Positions 12,534 through 13,333 of a stretch of 13,333 nucleotides of DNA are shown here, in pieces (position 1 is the stretch's first letter; each line of letters begins with the position of its first letter). The notes under the pieces were generated by a model. The model did no database searches, was not told the origin of the DNA, and worked only from the letters and a program-made list of their open reading frames with translations. The DNA is from Candidatus Faecivivens stercoravium. GTDB taxonomy: Bacteria > Bacillota > Clostridia > Oscillospirales > Ruminococcaceae. The DNA lies in contig DVHA01000191.1 of the NCBI GenBank assembly GCA_018712425.1, forward strand, positions 1-13,333, in the 5' to 3' direction. Position numbers and translations under genes: made by a program.

Positions 12534-13333
12534 ATGCCGATCACCGAAATCCTGGAACGGAACTGCAAACTGTACGGCGATGAGGTCTGCCTCGTCGAAT
12601 TAAACCCCGAGATGCCGGAGGACCGCCGCACCTGGAAGGACTATGAGCTGATCCAGCCGACCTATTCGTCCTGCTACCGCCGGGAAATCACATGGAACGT
12701 ATTTAATGAAAAGGCAAACCGCCTGGCCAACCTCCTCCTCTCCCGCGGGGTCGGCAAAGGCAGCAAGGTTGCCATCCTTTTAATGAACGGGATCGAATGG
12801 CTGCCGGTCTACTTCGGCATCTTAAAGACCGGCGCGGTCGCGGTGCCGATGAACTTCCGGTTTTCGGCGGACGAGATCGAATACTGTTTAAATTTGGCCG
12901 ATGTCAACGTCCTCCTCTTCGGGCCGGAGTTCATCGGCCGGATTGAGGAGATCGCCGACCGGATTCTGGACGGGAAGCTCCTCTTCTACGTCGGGGACCA
13001 CTGCCCCACCTTCGCCGAGAGCTATAACATCCTGACCGCCAACTGCTCCAGCCAGTCGCCAATGATCCACCTGACCGAGGCGGACGACGCCGCCATCTAC
13101 TTCTCTTCCGGCACCACCGGCTTCCCGAAGGCGATCCTCCACAACCACGAGAGCCTCACCCACGCCTGCAAGGCGGAACAGAACCACCATTCGATTTCCC
13201 ACGAGGACGTCTTCCTCTGCATCCCGCCCCTCTACCACACCGGCGCCAAGATGCACTGGTTCGGCAGCTTCCTCGAAGGGGGCAAGGCGGTGCTCCTAAA
13301 GGGCACCAAGCCGAAGTACATCCTCGACGCCGT
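12534..13333 (+). CDS. AMP-forming acyl-CoA synthetase / adenylate-forming enzyme (partial, runs off the window)
   Basis: The frame is open from the ATG at 12534 (preceded by AAAGGA) to the right edge, giving the first 266 residues. The protein belongs to the ANL superfamily, whose members activate a carboxylic acid with ATP and usually transfer it to CoA. Visible features are the N-terminal segment TWNVFNEKANRLANLLLSRGVGKGSKVAILLMNG (about 53-86), PVYFGILKTGAVAVPMNFRFSADEIEY, the ATP-binding P-loop YFSSGTTGFPK (189-199), and PPLYHTGA (231-238), equivalent to motif A4. The C-terminal lid domain is outside the window. Substrate cannot be told: fatty acid, aromatic acid or another. It diverges from pstS and shares with it a region rich in Pho-box-like repeats. 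Confidence 0.9.
   Translation, partial: MPITEILERNCKLYGDEVCLVELNPEMPEDRRTWKDYELIQPTYSSCYRREITWNVFNEKANRLANLLLSRGVGKGSKVAILLMNGIEWLPVYFGILKTGAVAVPMNFRFSADEIEYCLNLADVNVLLFGPEFIGRIEEIADRILDGKLLFYVGDHCPTFAESYNILTANCSSQSPMIHLTEADDAAIYFSSGTTGFPKAILHNHESLTHACKAEQNHHSISHEDVFLCIPPLYHTGAKMHWFGSFLEGGKAVLLKGTKPKYILDA

Noticed and set aside
12888..13256. 122-codon minus-strand open frame at the right end
   Set aside because: It is antisense to the acyl-CoA synthetase gene, which has a clear P-loop motif on the plus strand.
1..13333. CRISPR array, prophage, insertion sequence or defence system
   Set aside because: No regularly spaced direct repeats, transposase, integrase or nuclease-type genes were found. 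The gene content is core metabolism and signalling.

Overview
The window looks like chromosomal DNA from a GC-rich member of the Clostridia, possibly an Oscillospirales- or Ruminococcaceae-type gut anaerobe. This is inferred from four things: separate but overlapping secD and secF genes, a QueT-type ECF substrate-binding component, AGGAGG/AAAGGA ribosome binding sites, and AT-rich sigma-A promoters in otherwise GC-rich DNA. No sequence search was possible, so the taxonomy is tentative. All genes lie on the minus strand except the last, which is partial and on the plus strand. I see no phage, insertion sequence or CRISPR array.

Layout from left to right. Bases 16-100 hold a compact multi-hairpin element of unknown nature. 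Next comes secD-secF (transcribed right to left) with its own promoter, a leader terminator and a candidate leader peptide. Next is queT, with a strong promoter and a GC-rich folded leader that could be a preQ1-type riboswitch. Next is an XRE-family regulator whose C-terminal half is about 20 glycine-rich five-residue repeats, then a small NTF2-like protein, then tRNA-Pro(CGG) with promoter and terminator.

From 5263 to 11980 lies a complete phosphate-starvation module: phoR, phoB, phoU, pstB, pstA, pstC and pstS, transcribed in the order pstS-C-A-B-phoU, then phoB-phoR from a separate promoter. PstS captures phosphate outside the membrane. PstC and PstA form the channel and PstB hydrolyses ATP. 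PhoU is expected to link transporter state to the PhoR sensor kinase, which phosphorylates PhoB. Direct repeats of TTTACA with an 11-bp period, matching the Firmicute Pho-box pattern, lie just upstream of the phoB promoter and at several places upstream of pstS. This makes autoregulation of the whole module likely.

The 553-bp region between pstS and the divergent acyl-CoA synthetase gene carries Pho-box-like repeats in both orientations, so the synthetase may also respond to phosphate. The most unusual protein is PstS: its two conserved halves appear in swapped order behind a lipobox and a serine-rich tether, as in a circular permutation.
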